A DNA stretch of 14,845 nucleotides from JAVBRU01 sp031547595. GTDB taxonomy: Bacteria > Bacillota > Clostridia > Christensenellales > Aristaeellaceae. Under the pieces are notes generated by a model. It saw only the letters and a list, made by a program, of their open reading frames with translations. It was not told the DNA's origin and did not search any database. The translations under genes were made by a program, and so were the position numbers. This document shows, one piece after another, positions 13,997 through 14,845 of this stretch. Each line of letters opens with the position of its first letter. The stretch's first letter is position 1. The stretch lies in assembly GCA_031547595.1 (NCBI GenBank), contig JAVBRU010000032.1:1-14845 (forward strand), given 5' to 3'.

Positions 13997-14845
13997 TTAT
14001 TGCACCGCCAGCTTGGTGGCCATCACATCCTTGGCTAGCAGCGTTTGCACCCCTTGCGCATCCCGCGCAATGATGTACTTTCCGTTGGAATACACAAACC
14101 CGCCGGAGGGCAGCAGCGCATAATCCAGCACGCTGTGCTGCAGGGTTTCAAGGGTGCCATCGGCGTTCATGCGCACCAACTTCCATTTCCTTGGCGCCAC
14201 GCCCGGATATTTCTCACCGGACTTCTCGTTTTCCTTGACATGCTGCTGCGCGTCGATCCATTCGCCGTCTAACATCATTTTGTCCTGACGGGGCTGCTTG
14301 ACGCGGGTATCGCCCTGTGCTGCATCCGGGCCCTGCATTTTTCCGTTTCTGATCAGCCGGTAAAATGAGCCAATCGCCGCAATGCCCTGCAGCACCCGCA
14401 GCGGGAACAGCACGATATTTTTGATGATTGCAAAAGGGTTGGTTTTTACAGGCATCTGATACGGACGCATCATAAAATAGCGCGCACCGCCTTGATCCTC
14501 CAGATATTTCAGGCAATTGTTCGCCGCGTCTTCATAAATGGTTTCGATTTCACCCGTGGACAGCCGCAGACAATACAGTCCGTATGGCGAGGACGCCAGA
14601 ACAGCCCCTTCCTCATTGCGCGCATAACCGGAGGAAGAATAGTAAATCTTCTCACCGTCCGCCGTGAAAAAAGGATAGCGATCCCGAGTGTCGCCCTCGG
14701 TGATGCGCTGATACCCGGGTTTGTCCTGCCGGAAAAGCGCCAGATGCTCCTCTCCCCGGATGCCAGCAGTGGAGGCCACCAGTTGATCTTCGCGGGCATG
14801 CAGGCTGTGCACAACCATTCCTTGATCGCTGAAGATCAGTCCTTC
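13997..14845 (-). CDS. Protein of unknown function with beta-propeller-like repeats, 5'-truncated
   Basis: The minus-strand frame is open from the window edge, so the N-terminus is missing; 282 residues are visible. A repeat-like segment DRYPFFTADGEKIYYSSSGY resembles PD40/TolB-type beta-propeller blades. YGLYCLRLSTGEIETIYED and a later WKLVRMNADGTLETL segment fit the same 'display value, then next blade' pattern. Between them lies a basic, hydrophobic stretch (AIIKNIVLFPLRVLQGIAAIGSFYRLI), possibly an amphipathic or membrane-associated helix, and a charged linker rich in K, Q and D. The C-terminus has LPSGGFVYSNGKYIIARD, another blade-like unit. I do not recognise a specific family. A cell-envelope or sensor role would be guesswork. 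It ends just before the shared terminator. Confidence 0.75.
   Translation of the reverse strand, partial: EGLIFSDQGMVVHSLHAREDQLVASTAGIRGEEHLALFRQDKPGYQRITEGDTRDRYPFFTADGEKIYYSSSGYARNEEGAVLASSPYGLYCLRLSTGEIETIYEDAANNCLKYLEDQGGARYFMMRPYQMPVKTNPFAIIKNIVLFPLRVLQGIAAIGSFYRLIRNGKMQGPDAAQGDTRVKQPRQDKMMLDGEWIDAQQHVKENEKSGEKYPGVAPRKWKLVRMNADGTLETLQHSVLDYALLPSGGFVYSNGKYIIARDAQGVQTLLAKDVMATKLAVQ

Overview
This window looks like chromosomal DNA of a moderately GC-rich member of the Bacillota, class Clostridia, probably from the gut. The evidence is AGGAGG-type ribosome binding sites, sigma-A promoters with 17-18 base spacers, MurC and MnmE sequences of clostridial type, a DUF5696 protein next to CUT1 sugar permeases, and a clostridial two-domain rubrerythrin. 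No transposase, integrase, phage gene, CRISPR array, rRNA or tRNA was found. No species can be named from the sequence.

Left part (1-7228, all + strand): a tightly packed carbohydrate locus. It starts inside a large DUF5696 protein, followed by two overlapping CUT1-type ABC permeases and a 1047-residue GH38 alpha-mannosidase. The reading frames overlap by 4 and 8 bases, which indicates a single transcript. The locus probably imports a mannose-containing oligosaccharide and trims it. The solute-binding protein is not in the window and may lie upstream. A separately promoted rubrerythrin (7316-7849), a peroxide-detoxifying protein of anaerobes, follows.

Centre (7850-8356): about 500 bases without a protein gene, lying between the convergent rubrerythrin and murC genes. 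This is the most interesting part. It holds two diverged copies of one ~235-base element in inverted, tail-to-tail orientation, each beginning at the 3' end of its neighbouring gene. The copies share the order and spacing of six hairpins, an identical 16-base palindromic apical hairpin and several unpaired motifs. Most stems differ in sequence between copies yet still pair. That is the signature of selection on a folded RNA or folded single-stranded DNA. I cannot match it to a named family.

Right part: murC (minus strand) diverges from a pentapeptide-repeat protein gene and mnmE (plus strand), with two clear back-to-back promoters between them. Next comes rho from its own strong promoter, encoding a transcription termination factor with a ~225-residue Pro/Ala/Gln/Tyr-rich disordered insertion. 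A bidirectional terminator separates rho from a convergent, partial gene of unknown function that resembles a beta-propeller protein.
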